A DNA stretch of 64,000 bases from Tenacibaculum sp. 190524A02b (GCF_964036645.1 NZ_OZ038525.1:310001-374000), one strand, 5' to 3'. Shown: positions 51,370 through 61,053, counted from the stretch's first letter. The notes: generated by a model not told the origin, from the sequence alone. Made by a program: numbers and translations.

Positions 51370-52455
51370 ATGAAAAAACGGAAACTACGCATTAACGGAC
51401 ATTCACATTTGTTACCTTATCCAGAGGAAATTCCACAGTTTATGAAAGACAAAGGAATTTTTTGGGTAGATAAGGATAGAAAATTTATGTTGCAAAAAGA
51501 TTGGAGTCGTCCAGTAACGGATTCTAGTTTCTTTTTAGATGAAAAACTAGCTTGGATGGAACATTTTAAAATAGACCATGCAGTAGTTTTAAACCTTTCT
51601 CAGCTATATGGAAATGGTTTACGTTTAGAAGAAATGAAACAAGCTTTACGTTTTCAAAACGATTTTAATGCCAAAGTACAACATGAGCACCCGTCTAAGT
51701 TTACTTGTGGGTTTGTTGTGCATCCAGGATTTGTTAGAGGAGCATGTTGGGAAATAGAGCGATGTGTAGAAGAATTAGGAATGCGATTGTTGTGTTTACC
51801 AACACACTACATGGATACTATAGGAACATGGCGTTGTATTTTTGATGAAGAAAATGAGCCTATTTTTGAGTTAGCAGATAAATATAATTTAGCGGTTGAG
51901 GTACATCCATATGATGGAGAAAAATTTATAAAACTTCAAAACACCTCATGGCGCTTTCATTTGATATGGATGTTAGCGCAGTGTGCAGATGCTTATCATT
52001 TTTTAACCTTAAATGGATATTACGAAAAATATCCAAACATGCGTGTTTGTTTTGCACACGGAGGGCAATTAGCGCAAATGAATTTAGGAAGAAGAATCCA
52101 AGGATTTGATGGACGTTCAGATTTATTTGAAGGAAAAATTCATCCTAGAAAAGCAGTAGGACATAAAAATATTTTCTTTGATACCTTGGTGCATGATACT
52201 GGTTCATTAGATCTTTTAATTAAAAATCAAGGGTCAAAACAAGTATTAATTGGGTTGGATGACCCATATCCATTAGGAGAAATGGAAAGTGATAAACAGT
52301 CATCTTATCCTGGTAAAATATTAGATTTGGCTATAAAAAGAGATATTATAACTGAGGTTGAGCGAGATGAAATGTGGGAAGACAATGTACTACAATGGTT
52401 GTTTGGTGATGACGATAATGCTAAAAAAGAACTAGTAAATAGTATTTTAGCATAA
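51370..52455 (+). CDS. nbaD: 2-amino-3-carboxymuconate-6-semialdehyde decarboxylase (ACMSD)
   Basis: 361 residues of the amidohydrolase superfamily. Zinc ligands His11-x-His13 in INGHSHLLPYP, a further His in AVEVHPYDG, catalytic His in CFAHGGQLAQM and Asp in LIGLDDPYPLGEME. The sequence also has GFVVHPGF and LCLPTHYMDTIGTW. ACMSD removes CO2 from ACMS, keeping the pathway away from quinolinate/NAD formation. Last gene of the operon, with a 17-bp terminator after it. Confidence 0.96.
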   Translation: MKKRKLRINGHSHLLPYPEEIPQFMKDKGIFWVDKDRKFMLQKDWSRPVTDSSFFLDEKLAWMEHFKIDHAVVLNLSQLYGNGLRLEEMKQALRFQNDFNAKVQHEHPSKFTCGFVVHPGFVRGACWEIERCVEELGMRLLCLPTHYMDTIGTWRCIFDEENEPIFELADKYNLAVEVHPYDGEKFIKLQNTSWRFHLIWMLAQCADAYHFLTLNGYYEKYPNMRVCFAHGGQLAQMNLGRRIQGFDGRSDLFEGKIHPRKAVGHKNIFFDTLVHDTGSLDLLIKNQGSKQVLIGLDDPYPLGEMESDKQSSYPGKILDLAIKRDIITEVERDEMWEDNVLQWLFGDDDNAKKELVNSILA

Positions 52456-52474
52456 AATAAAACCATAAAGAACT

Positions 52475-52514
52475 AAAAAAAAGATATTCATAGAAAGATG
52501 AATATCTTTTTTTT
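52475..52514 (+). terminator. Terminator of the kynurenine operon
   Basis: Perfect 17-bp stem ending in eight T, 6-nt loop, 19 bp past the ACMSD stop. Confidence 0.93.
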
Positions 52515-52555
52515 ACTAATAATTTTTTGTTCTTTTGGTTATTAAATATGCTTTA

Positions 52556-53665
52556 ATGTCTCAAGTAACCCAATTTCATAATTTATCTCACATTTTTATT
52601 TCATTAATAGGGGCTATTTTATTATTAGCTATTTATTATAATATTCGAAAAAGATTCTATCAAGTTTTAGAAGAAGGGAATACAATAAAAAGGGTTGATA
52701 AAGGGTTATTGTATTTAAGTTTTGGAATGTTGGTATGGGTATTTTCAGGAAGCTGGGCTTTTATAGCAAATCATTTTAATTTTGAAGAAACCCTTAGTTA
52801 TCAAATAGGCGTTAACCTGTTATCTACCTTTAATAACCTATTTTGGTTGTTAGCACTTTATTATGTGTATGATGCGCCTAAGTTTATTTATAGAAATGAA
52901 AAGAATGTTAAAATAATAGCTACAATAATTATTGTAGTAGCTTCTATAACTTTACTGCTTTCTTTTAGTTTGGGTACTAAAATATATTACGGAGTAAAAT
53001 TAACTTCTATACCTGATGTATTATTAACTACTTTTTTATGTTTTTTAATGGCGGTGTCTTTTTTCAGAACTTTTATGCATCGTGATTTAAAATTAGTAGC
53101 ATTTATAGCTGTATTTGCAATTTTTTTGTTGTTCATATCACAGTTATCAGATGTTTTTACTCAGTTAAATAATAATTTCTTTAATCATCTTATTAGAGTT
53201 ATAACCAAAACATCATTAGTTGCAGTATTTTTAGTACTAGCAACCAGTTGGGTGATTCAACTAGCGCATACGCCCAAACCAAATGAGATGAAAATTAGTT
53301 TTTTAGATTGGTCTTTAATAGAGTTAACCATTCCTTCTAAAGGTATTATAAATGAAAAAATAGATTTTGGTTCAAAAACAACTCAATATAGAAACCTATT
53401 AAATTTTGCTTTTAAAAGAAAATATATGCTTGCAAATGAGCAAAGTATAAAGGTTTGTTACGGTGGAGAAATAAAAAGCCAAACCTATGTTACTAGAATT
53501 ATAGATAATATAAATGCTATTTTACAATTACCGCAAGACAGTAAATTAGAGCGTAAAGATATTATTACATTCATAGGTGAAAGTAAATATAGATTACGAA
53601 TCTTACCACAGAATATTTTTATAGAAGAAGCGCTATTGAATGAATTTAAAAAGAACAAATCGTAG
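52556..53665 (+). CDS. Polytopic membrane protein with cytoplasmic C-terminal domain
   Basis: 369 residues from the ATG at 52556 (an upstream TTG would add seven residues). About seven membrane helices through residue ~235 (IFISLIGAILLLAIYYNI; LLYLSFGMLVWVFSGSWAF; LLTTFLCFLMAVSFF), then a soluble ~130-residue domain (SFLDWSLIELTIPSKGIINEKIDFGSKTTQYRNLL). The layout resembles 7TM receptor-like sensors, but no output domain is recognised. Single gene. Confidence 0.7.
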   Translation: MSQVTQFHNLSHIFISLIGAILLLAIYYNIRKRFYQVLEEGNTIKRVDKGLLYLSFGMLVWVFSGSWAFIANHFNFEETLSYQIGVNLLSTFNNLFWLLALYYVYDAPKFIYRNEKNVKIIATIIIVVASITLLLSFSLGTKIYYGVKLTSIPDVLLTTFLCFLMAVSFFRTFMHRDLKLVAFIAVFAIFLLFISQLSDVFTQLNNNFFNHLIRVITKTSLVAVFLVLATSWVIQLAHTPKPNEMKISFLDWSLIELTIPSKGIINEKIDFGSKTTQYRNLLNFAFKRKYMLANEQSIKVCYGGEIKSQTYVTRIIDNINAILQLPQDSKLERKDIITFIGESKYRLRILPQNIFIEEALLNEFKKNKS

Positions 53666-53956
53666 TTTTTTTTAAAAAAAATTATAACAGTCTTTTAAAT
53701 TATTTTTTTAGCAAAAATAGTATCGTTTTTTGTGCTTCTATGTTAATATAGTATTTGTGTTTAATGTTTTGTTTTTCAGTTGTTTATATGTTTGTTTAAA
53801 AAAAGGAATTTTAATGTTTTTGAGAATATGGTATTAATGTTTTTGATAAAGTGTTTTTTTGATAATTTATAGTTGTTTTTGTTGAGGATAAAATAATTTT
53901 ATGTAGGGTTTTTTATACAGAGCCTGTTCTATTTTAGAACGATAAAATTTACTAAT

Positions 53957-56593
53957 ATGCAAAAAAAACTAATTTTTTTCATCATGGTTGTTTCTATGAT
54001 GAAAGGTTTTTCACAAACTAACCATTGGAAAAAACTTGCGAAGTCCCCATCGAAAGGTATTAATTTAAAAAGAGCAAAAAATCTACCAGACAAAATATTG
54101 TTTCAACTAGACTTTGAACAATTTAAGAAATCTCTAAAACAATCTGCTAGAGAAAGGTCAAAAGCAAAGTCATCAAATTTAATAATGCAGTTTCCTAATG
54201 CTCAAGGAAAAATGGAAACTTTTAAAATAGCTGAAAACGCTGTGTTAAGTCCAGATTTATCTGCAAAATTCCCAGGCATAAAATCTTACATAGGAATTGC
54301 TGTCAATAATTCAAGTTCAGTAATTCACTTCAGTATTTCTCCAAAAGGATTAAATGCGATGAGATTATCTGTTGGAACGAATGATGTTTTTATAGAACCA
54401 TATGGAAATAAAGAAACGTATTCGGTTTTTACAAGAGCTCAAAAAGAAGAAGAAAAACCAAACTTCAAATGTAATACAAAAGCTGTAAGTCATAAAAAAG
54501 GGCAAAAGCGTAGTAAAAATTCAGCTAGAAATGCGGATGATGGAATATTAAGAACTTATGATATTGCAGTAGTAGCTTCTGATGAGTACTATGCCCACCA
54601 TACTGCTGGAGAAAGAGGAACTGCAGCGCAATTAGAAGCTATAGTTGTTGGAGCTATTAATACCTCATTAACTCGTGTAAATGGAATTTATGAAAGAGAT
54701 TTTGCAATTCATTTAAACTTAACATTTACAAGAGTTTTTACTAATAGCCGCTTAAATCCAGATCCTTTTAGTTTTAACGACGATCCAAATACAGTAAGAA
54801 GTTTAAGAGAGTTAACTTCTATTTTTGAAAATGCTAGGGTTAATGGTGCTCGAATCCAATATGATTTTGGTCATTTATTTGGAGCAGGAGATGATTCAGG
54901 TTTTGCACCAGGAGAAGTTTGTAATGGAGCTAATGTTAATAATATTGATCATAAATCTAAAGCATTTACATTGGGAGTTAATCCAGAAGGAGATGTTTTT
55001 GATGTTGATTTCTTAGCACATGAAATAGGACATCAATTTGGAGCTAATCATACTTGGACATCTAGAAGAAATGAGAGAACAGGAGTACAAATGGAACCAG
55101 GAAGTGGTTCAACTATTATGGGATATGCAGGTTTAGAAGGGGCAAGAAATGTTCAGTTGAATTCTGATCCTTATTTTCATGCAGCATCAATTGAGCAAGT
55201 AACAAATTTTATAGGCGGTACTGCTTGTGATGTAGAAACTAGAACAAGAAATAATACACCACAAGCTGATGCTGGAAATAATTTTGTAATTCCAAGAGGA
55301 ACCGCTTTTGTTTTAGAAGGAGAAGGACAAGACAGAGATGCAAATGATAGATTAACGTATACTTGGGAGCAAATGGATAGTGGAGATAATACATCTACAG
55401 TTCCAAGTGTAAATAGAAATGTAGGACCAGCTTTTCGTTCTTTTGCACCATCAATCTCAAACAAAAGATATTTTCCAAGATTAAGTACTGTTAAGCAAGG
55501 AAATACTTCATGGAGATGGGAAGCTGTACCTAATGTATCACGTACAATGAATTTTAGATTCACAGTAAGAGATAATAGAGCAGGTGGAGGAGCTAATAAT
55601 AGTGATAATATGACGGTAAGAACTGTAGCCACAGCAGGCCCATTTGTAGTAACAGCACCTAATGCTACTGGTATTCAGTGGGAAGTAGGAAGTCAAGAGA
55701 CTGTTAGGTGGAATGTGGCAGGAACTACAAGAAACGGAATTAATGCTAGGACAGTAGACATATTTTTGATGGTTGATGAAACTGAAATTGATGATGAAAA
55801 TAATGATGGAATTGATGATGATGGACAGAGTTTTGACTTAATTTCATTAGCTAGTAACGTTACTAATGATGGATCACATACAATTACAGTACCTGATAAT
55901 GTTGGAACAGGAAATAGAATTATGGTAAAAGGACATAATAACATATTCTTTGATTTATCAAATGAAGATTTTGAAATTATAGAAGGTAATAATGCTGCTT
56001 GTACTAATGTAAATTTCTCTTTAACATTAGATGAATTTCCTAATGAAACAAGTTGGAGTATTATAAATACAGGTACAGGAGCAGAGATAGAATCTGTTGC
56101 ATCGTTTAGATCAGCAGATCAAAGTACAACTAAAGTAACTGAACTTTGTTTAGAAAATGGAAGTTATAGACTTACAATTAATGATAGTATTGGAGACGGA
56201 ATATGTTGTAGTTTTGGAAATGGGTCGTATACATTATCAGTGAATGGCGTTTCACAAGCACAAGGAGGAAATTTTGCTCGCCAAGAAGTTGTGAATTTTG
56301 TAATAGGTAATAATGCTGCCAAAACAGGTAAGGTTAAAGAGGCGGTTATAACAGATGCTGAAAAAGAAACTAAAGTTAAACTATATCCAAATCCATTAAC
56401 AGGTGATGAACTAAAAATTATAGCAACTAAAAAAGCCTCTTACTATGTTATTCATGATGTTACAGGAAGGTTAGTAAAACAAGGAAATGTAAATAATAAA
56501 CGAATTAACTTAGCATCACTGTCAACAGGTACTTATTTAATTACATTAGATTTTAATGGTGAAAAAGAAGTACAACGTTTACTAGTGAATTAA
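53957..56593 (+). CDS. Secreted reprolysin-type (M12B) zinc metalloprotease with T9SS sorting domain
   Basis: 878 residues. Signal peptide (cleaved near GFSQ), propeptide with a basic region (KGQKRSKN) before the catalytic domain. Zinc motif HEIGHQFGANHTW near residue 354 and a Met-turn in STIMGYAGL. Next are PKD- or fibronectin-like domains (AGNNFVIPRGTAFVLEGEGQDRD; NATGIQWEVGSQETVRWNV), a Cys-containing DGICCSFGNGSYTLSV module, and a C-terminal T9SS type A domain (KLYPNPLTGDEL; LSTGTYLITLDF). Extracellular or surface protease. Monocistronic; the 290-bp gap before it is AT-rich with no clear box. Confidence 0.93.
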   Translation: MQKKLIFFIMVVSMMKGFSQTNHWKKLAKSPSKGINLKRAKNLPDKILFQLDFEQFKKSLKQSARERSKAKSSNLIMQFPNAQGKMETFKIAENAVLSPDLSAKFPGIKSYIGIAVNNSSSVIHFSISPKGLNAMRLSVGTNDVFIEPYGNKETYSVFTRAQKEEEKPNFKCNTKAVSHKKGQKRSKNSARNADDGILRTYDIAVVASDEYYAHHTAGERGTAAQLEAIVVGAINTSLTRVNGIYERDFAIHLNLTFTRVFTNSRLNPDPFSFNDDPNTVRSLRELTSIFENARVNGARIQYDFGHLFGAGDDSGFAPGEVCNGANVNNIDHKSKAFTLGVNPEGDVFDVDFLAHEIGHQFGANHTWTSRRNERTGVQMEPGSGSTIMGYAGLEGARNVQLNSDPYFHAASIEQVTNFIGGTACDVETRTRNNTPQADAGNNFVIPRGTAFVLEGEGQDRDANDRLTYTWEQMDSGDNTSTVPSVNRNVGPAFRSFAPSISNKRYFPRLSTVKQGNTSWRWEAVPNVSRTMNFRFTVRDNRAGGGANNSDNMTVRTVATAGPFVVTAPNATGIQWEVGSQETVRWNVAGTTRNGINARTVDIFLMVDETEIDDENNDGIDDDGQSFDLISLASNVTNDGSHTITVPDNVGTGNRIMVKGHNNIFFDLSNEDFEIIEGNNAACTNVNFSLTLDEFPNETSWSIINTGTGAEIESVASFRSADQSTTKVTELCLENGSYRLTINDSIGDGICCSFGNGSYTLSVNGVSQAQGGNFARQEVVNFVIGNNAAKTGKVKEAVITDAEKETKVKLYPNPLTGDELKIIATKKASYYVIHDVTGRLVKQGNVNNKRINLASLSTGTYLITLDFNGEKEVQRLLVN

Positions 56594-56683
56594 TAAGAAA
56601 AGAGATAAATAGTAGATATTTTTGGAGGAAACCAATACCTATTTTTAAAAAGGTAATTATCTAGTACTGGTTGAATCTTTTAT

Positions 56684-56712
56684 AAAAACACCTGTATATC
56701 AGGTGTTTTTTT
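56684..56712 (+). terminator. Terminator after the M12B protease gene
   Basis: 11-bp stem AAAAACACCTG/CAGGTGTTTTT with a 5-nt loop and a T-run. Confidence 0.88.
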
Positions 56713-56812
56713 AATTACAAAAAGTTACAACGCCTTATTCTTTGTGACAATTAGCTACAATGATTTTAAAATGATTTATCTGAATATACATTCGCTAAAA
56801 ACAATTTAATAC

Positions 56813-58360
56813 ATGAAAAATCATACAGCTACAAGTGATGTTTTAGGACATCCAAAAGGATTGTTATATTTATTTTTTGCAGAATTATGGGAGCGTTTTT
56901 CTTTTTATGGAATGAGAGCTTTACTGGTTTTGTACATGACTAAACATTTATTGTTTTCAGACCAAATGTCGTTTGGAATATATGCAGCTTATATGTCGTT
57001 AGTATATGTTACTCCAATGATCGGAGGAATGCTTGCAGATAAAATAATAGGGTTTAGAAAAGCCATTATGTTAGGTGGTATTTTAATGGCATTAGGTCAC
57101 TTTTTTTTAACATTTGAGCAACCAATATTCTTTTACAGTTCATTATCGTTAATAATTATAGGAAATGGTTTTTTTAAACCTAATATTTCATCCTTAGTAG
57201 GAAAGTTATACAAGGAAGGAGATAATAGGAGGGATGCAGGTTTTACTATATTTTACATGGGCGTAAACATTGGAGGCGCTATTGCTCCTTTATTATGTGC
57301 TTGGTTGGCAGAGTTATATGGTTGGCATTATGGGTTTGTGTTAGCAGGAATTGGAATGCTTATTGGTTTATTAGTATTTAAAGATGGATTGAGAAAAAAT
57401 GTTTTTGAAGAACATGGATTAATATCTAATAAAACACTTTTTTATAAAAAAAAGCTAGGGATAACTATTGGAAACTTGGTAACTGTAGGTGCATTTTTAG
57501 CTGTACCAATATTTGCACTAATTGTCAGATTTCATGAATTTGAACATTATTTAGTTTGGCTAGTATCCATTTTTTTAATCGTTTATTTATTTAATATTTT
57601 AAAAAGTGTAACATTAAAAGAAAGAAAACAACTAATTGTAGCCATATACTTTACAGTATTATATACACTTTTTTCAGCCATTTTTGAACAAGCAGGAAGC
57701 TCTTTAACACTATTTGCAGATAGAAATGTAAATCTCATAGGAGTAAATGCAGCTCAAACCAATAGTTTAAACTCAGGATTTATTATTTTATTAGCTATTC
57801 CATTTTCTATTTTATGGACTTATTTAAGTAGAATAAATAAAAACCCAAACTCAGTAATAAAGTTTGGGCTAGGTTTATTTTTTTTAGGGTTAGGATTTGT
57901 TATTTTCGGGTTGTCAGGTTATCAAGTAGATGAACTAGGAAAAACGCCTATGTTTTATCTAATAATAGGTACGCTAATTTATACTATTGGAGAATTATGT
58001 TTGTCTCCAATAGGGCTCTCTAAAATGACAGAATTATCACCAATAAAATACATTGCCTTTATTATGGGAGTTTGGTTTTCTGCTAATTTCTATGGGCATT
58101 TTTTTGCAGGTAAAATAGCGAAGTTAACCACAGTTTCTAGTGGAGATTTAGGAGTTTTTTCTCAAGGGATTTTAGGTAATATAACAGAACTAATAACGGG
58201 TTTATCTAGTGAAATAGTTTTAACACAAAAACCTATTTTTCATCAATTGTATTCTTACGTGTCAGTATATGCAGGTTTTGGAATTTTAACCATTTTAATA
58301 AGTGTATTGGTCTTGTTATTTTCACCTTTTATTAAAAGAATGATGGGAAATATTCATTAA
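56813..58360 (+). CDS. POT-family proton-dependent peptide transporter
   Basis: 515 residues, about 14 membrane helices. The POT signature ELWERFSFYGMRALLVLYMT on helix 1 has the proton-coupling ExxERFxYYG motif (FSFYG here). FFKPNISSLVGKLY (the PTR2 motif) and FTIFYMGVNIGGAIAPLLCAWL follow. It imports di- and tripeptides with protons. The nearby secreted M12B and M43 proteases make a protein-degrading, peptide-using lifestyle plausible. Just upstream (56742-56760), TTGTGACAATTAGCTACAA is an imperfect palindrome that could be a regulator site. Confidence 0.94.
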   Translation: MKNHTATSDVLGHPKGLLYLFFAELWERFSFYGMRALLVLYMTKHLLFSDQMSFGIYAAYMSLVYVTPMIGGMLADKIIGFRKAIMLGGILMALGHFFLTFEQPIFFYSSLSLIIIGNGFFKPNISSLVGKLYKEGDNRRDAGFTIFYMGVNIGGAIAPLLCAWLAELYGWHYGFVLAGIGMLIGLLVFKDGLRKNVFEEHGLISNKTLFYKKKLGITIGNLVTVGAFLAVPIFALIVRFHEFEHYLVWLVSIFLIVYLFNILKSVTLKERKQLIVAIYFTVLYTLFSAIFEQAGSSLTLFADRNVNLIGVNAAQTNSLNSGFIILLAIPFSILWTYLSRINKNPNSVIKFGLGLFFLGLGFVIFGLSGYQVDELGKTPMFYLIIGTLIYTIGELCLSPIGLSKMTELSPIKYIAFIMGVWFSANFYGHFFAGKIAKLTTVSSGDLGVFSQGILGNITELITGLSSEIVLTQKPIFHQLYSYVSVYAGFGILTILISVLVLLFSPFIKRMMGNIH

Positions 58361-58379
58361 TAGAAAATCAAATAGAAGT

Positions 58380-59318
58380 ATGTTTAAATATAATTATATA
58401 GCACTTAGAGTATCAAAAAAAATGTTGATTCTATGTTTTCTTTTACTCTTAGGATGTAAAGTAAAGAAAGATTCAAAATTAAAAGCAAATGAACCAACAA
58501 CCATAATAACAGAAGAGTATGAGTTAATTAAAAGTAATAATTCAAATGCTTTATTAATTGTTTTTCCAGGAGGAGGTGAACTCCTTAGTGATACTAAGAA
58601 AAACTTCAAGATTATTGAAAAAGCTATTAGTAGTAATATTTCTGTTCTATTGATAAACTTTAATCGTCATTTATGGATTGATGAAGAAACTTCCAGTCAA
58701 TTGAAAATAAAGATTGAAAAAATAGTTGAAGAGAATAATTTAAATAGTCAAGAGGTTTTTATAGGCGGAATGTCAATAGGAGGTACAGTTGCTATTTCAA
58801 TAGCTAATTATTTGTGTAAGTCAAACTCTTTAGTACAGCCAAAAGGTGTTTTTGTGGTGGATTCACCAATAGATTTATATGCACTTTACCAGAGTTCTAA
58901 AAAAGATATAATAAGAACAGACTTGACAAAAGAAAGACTTACCGAACCAAAATTTATAATTAAGTATTTTGAAAATGAGTTTGGAAAAGATGAAAACTTA
59001 CTTATTAACCTTCAAAAGGTATCGCCTATTACAGTACGTACATTTAATTCAAATAAAATTCAGAATTTAAAAAATAAGAAAATTCGTTTTTATACAGAGC
59101 CAGATACTTTATGGTGGAAAGAAAACAGGAAAACTAATTTTGAAAGTACTAATGCATATGTACTCCAAAAAAGTTATCAGTTATTAAAAGATAAAGATTG
59201 GCAAAACATAGAGCTTATTCAAACAGAAAACAAAGGATACAGAAGAAATGGAGATAGACATCCTCATAGTTGGTCAATTATTGATGTAGATGATTTAATT
59301 AACTGGATTTTAAAGTAG
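58380..59318 (+). CDS. Alpha/beta-hydrolase-like lipoprotein
   Basis: 312 residues. Lipobox LLLGC (Cys26 from the chosen ATG; an in-frame ATG at 58422 would leave a very short signal). Alpha/beta-hydrolase landmarks: oxyanion segment LIVFPGGGE, nucleophile elbow GGMSIGGTVA with Ser, and a C-terminal HPHSWSIIDVDD that could provide the catalytic His. Esterase or peptidase activity in the periplasm or outer membrane is likely. It follows the peptide transporter by 19 bp and may be cotranscribed. Confidence 0.78.
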   Translation: MFKYNYIALRVSKKMLILCFLLLLGCKVKKDSKLKANEPTTIITEEYELIKSNNSNALLIVFPGGGELLSDTKKNFKIIEKAISSNISVLLINFNRHLWIDEETSSQLKIKIEKIVEENNLNSQEVFIGGMSIGGTVAISIANYLCKSNSLVQPKGVFVVDSPIDLYALYQSSKKDIIRTDLTKERLTEPKFIIKYFENEFGKDENLLINLQKVSPITVRTFNSNKIQNLKNKKIRFYTEPDTLWWKENRKTNFESTNAYVLQKSYQLLKDKDWQNIELIQTENKGYRRNGDRHPHSWSIIDVDDLINWILK

Positions 59319-59327
59319 GTTTCAAGA

Positions 59328-59360
59328 GTGCTTTTTATTTAAAATATAAATAAAAAGTAC
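59328..59360 (+). terminator. Hairpin after the hydrolase lipoprotein gene
   Basis: 13-bp stem GTGCTTTTTATTT/AAATAAAAAGTAC with one G-T wobble and a short loop, 9 bp past the stop. No terminal T-run, so termination is uncertain. Confidence 0.45.
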
Positions 59361-59436
59361 GCTGAGTTATGGTAAAATATTTGATATTTAAATGTTGATA
59401 TTTGTACTAAACTATTTTGTAAATCTAAAATTAATA

Positions 59437-60054
59437 ATGTTAGAAAATTTTATAAAAAACATTAAAATAACTGAAGAAGAGTTAATAAATGAACTTCAAA
59501 AAAATGCGACTATAACGCATCATAAGAAAGGAGATTTTATTATTAAAAATCAACAATATATAAAAGTTTTAAAAATAGTTTTACAAGGTAAAGTAAGAGT
59601 TTACCAAGAAAATGATAGTAGAGAAATTCTAATATATTACCTCACTGCGATGGAAACCTGTACATTGTCTTTATCAGCTTGTTTTGAAGACTGTAAAAGC
59701 ACAGTGAATGCTCTTGTAGAGGAAGATTGTACACTACTTAACATTCCTGTTAGATTTGTGAAAGATTGGAACTTTAAATATAAATCTTGGAATAATTTTA
59801 CTGCCAAAACCTTTAGGGATAGTTATATACACCTAATTAATCAATATGCAAACTTGGCATTTCAACCACTTAAAGATAGATTGTTTGATTATATTGTTTC
59901 TAAAGCTAAAAATAACATTCTAAAAAAATCACACCAAGAGCTAGCCAGAGAATTAGGTACAAGAAGAGAGGTGGTATCTAGACTTTTAAAGACTTTAGAA
60001 AAAGATAAAAAAATTCATTTAGGTCAAAAACAAATAGAAATAGTATTGAAATAA
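59437..60054 (+). CDS. Crp/Fnr-family transcriptional regulator
   Basis: 205 residues from MLENFIKNIK; an earlier ATG gives an unlikely Phe-rich extension. N-terminal cyclic-nucleotide-binding-like domain (KKGDFIIKNQQYIKVLKIVLQGKVRVY) without the canonical cAMP phosphate-binding Arg-Ser pair, so the ligand is not cAMP with any confidence. C-terminal winged helix has HQELARELGTRREVVSRLLKTLEKD. The two Cys pairs in TCTLSLSACFEDCK may matter for redox sensing. A perfect TGTGA-N6-TCACA site lies 33 bp beyond its stop, before the next gene. Confidence 0.87.
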   Translation: MLENFIKNIKITEEELINELQKNATITHHKKGDFIIKNQQYIKVLKIVLQGKVRVYQENDSREILIYYLTAMETCTLSLSACFEDCKSTVNALVEEDCTLLNIPVRFVKDWNFKYKSWNNFTAKTFRDSYIHLINQYANLAFQPLKDRLFDYIVSKAKNNILKKSHQELARELGTRREVVSRLLKTLEKDKKIHLGQKQIEIVLK

Positions 60055-60086
60055 TTTATGTTTGAAATGCTATAGATGCAATGGCA

Positions 60087-60102
60087 TGTGATAAAAGTCA
60101 CA
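60087..60102. promoter_or_regulatory. Perfect CRP/FNR-type palindrome TGTGA-N6-TCACA
   Basis: TGTGATAAAAGTCACA matches the CRP consensus at all ten conserved positions. It lies between the Crp/Fnr gene and the NTF2-like lipoprotein gene. A 7/8 -7 box (TTTCTTTG, 60125-60132) would put the site near -45 from the start, close to a class II activator position. It is probably bound by the adjacent regulator. Confidence 0.7.
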
Positions 60103-60159
60103 AGTATAATTCTTTTAATCGTTCTTTCTTTGCATAAATAAATTTAAAACAAGAACGAA

Positions 60160-61053
60160 ATGAAAAGTAAAAAAAATAGAATACTAGTATTAATATTAAT
60201 GACAGTATTTAGCTCTTGTGGGCAAAAATTAAAAGAAACCGTAGTAGAAAAAACAGAGCAATCGTACATTTCACATTCCCCTACAGCACATCATAATATA
60301 GCATTAGAAGTACTAAAAGCAAGTAAAACATGGACAGAAAACTTTAATAAAGGGAATTCAGAATATTGTGTAAATGCTTATAATGAAACTGCTGTATTAA
60401 GTGCAACTCCTATAGGAGTAAAAAAAGGAAGAAAAGAAATAGAAAGTTTTTGGAAACCATTTATAGCATCAGGAGCAACAAACTTAGTGTATAGTAATAT
60501 TAAAATTGAAGTAGTAAATGAAAATACTGCGTTCTTATCTGCAAACTTTAGTATGAATGTTGTAGCAGGTGTTATTTATCAAGAAAAATGGGAAAAGAAA
60601 AAAGATAAATGGGTGTTAAGTTATGATAATTTTCAAGTATTAGAACAATATAAAACACCAAAAGAAAACTTAACTAACCCAGTTGCGAGTCATACTATTT
60701 TAGAAAATGTTATTAAGGAATCTATAAAATGGACAAACGGATTTAATGCAGGAAAAGGAAAAATATGTGGTAATGGTTACTCAGAAAATGCTACTATGAA
60801 TGCTGTTCCATTTCAAACGGTAAACGGAAAACAACCTATAGAAGGATTTTGGTCAAAAATGATAGCTGACGGGGCTACAAACTTAACTTATCATAACCCT
60901 ATTTTTGAAGTGATAACAGATAATAGTGTTACTTTATCCTCTTTGTGGAGCATGAATATTGGAGAGGGTAAAATTTATCAAGAGAAATGGGAAAATATAA
61001 ATGGTCAATGGAAATTAACCTATGATGAGTTTCAAGTATTAAAACAATACTAA
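60160..61053 (+). CDS. Lipoprotein with two tandem NTF2-like (SnoaL/DUF4440-type) domains
   Basis: 297 residues; lipobox FSSC (Cys20). Two homologous domains: residues ~45-165 and ~170-297. They share matching blocks: TWTENFNKGNSEYCVNAYNETAVLSATP with KWTNGFNAGKGKICGNGYSENATMNAVP; IESFWKPFIASGATNLVYSN with IEGFWSKMIADGATNLTYHN; and KWVLSYDNFQVLEQY with QWKLTYDEFQVLKQY. NTF2-like folds often bind small ligands or catalyse simple reactions. Under likely control of the Crp/Fnr regulator next door. Confidence 0.78.
   Translation: MKSKKNRILVLILMTVFSSCGQKLKETVVEKTEQSYISHSPTAHHNIALEVLKASKTWTENFNKGNSEYCVNAYNETAVLSATPIGVKKGRKEIESFWKPFIASGATNLVYSNIKIEVVNENTAFLSANFSMNVVAGVIYQEKWEKKKDKWVLSYDNFQVLEQYKTPKENLTNPVASHTILENVIKESIKWTNGFNAGKGKICGNGYSENATMNAVPFQTVNGKQPIEGFWSKMIADGATNLTYHNPIFEVITDNSVTLSSLWSMNIGEGKIYQEKWENINGQWKLTYDEFQVLKQY

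Noticed and set aside
55177..55944. Minus-strand frames of 151 and 83 residues within the M12B protease gene
   Set aside because: They fully overlap a well-supported secreted protease and show no recognisable protein features.
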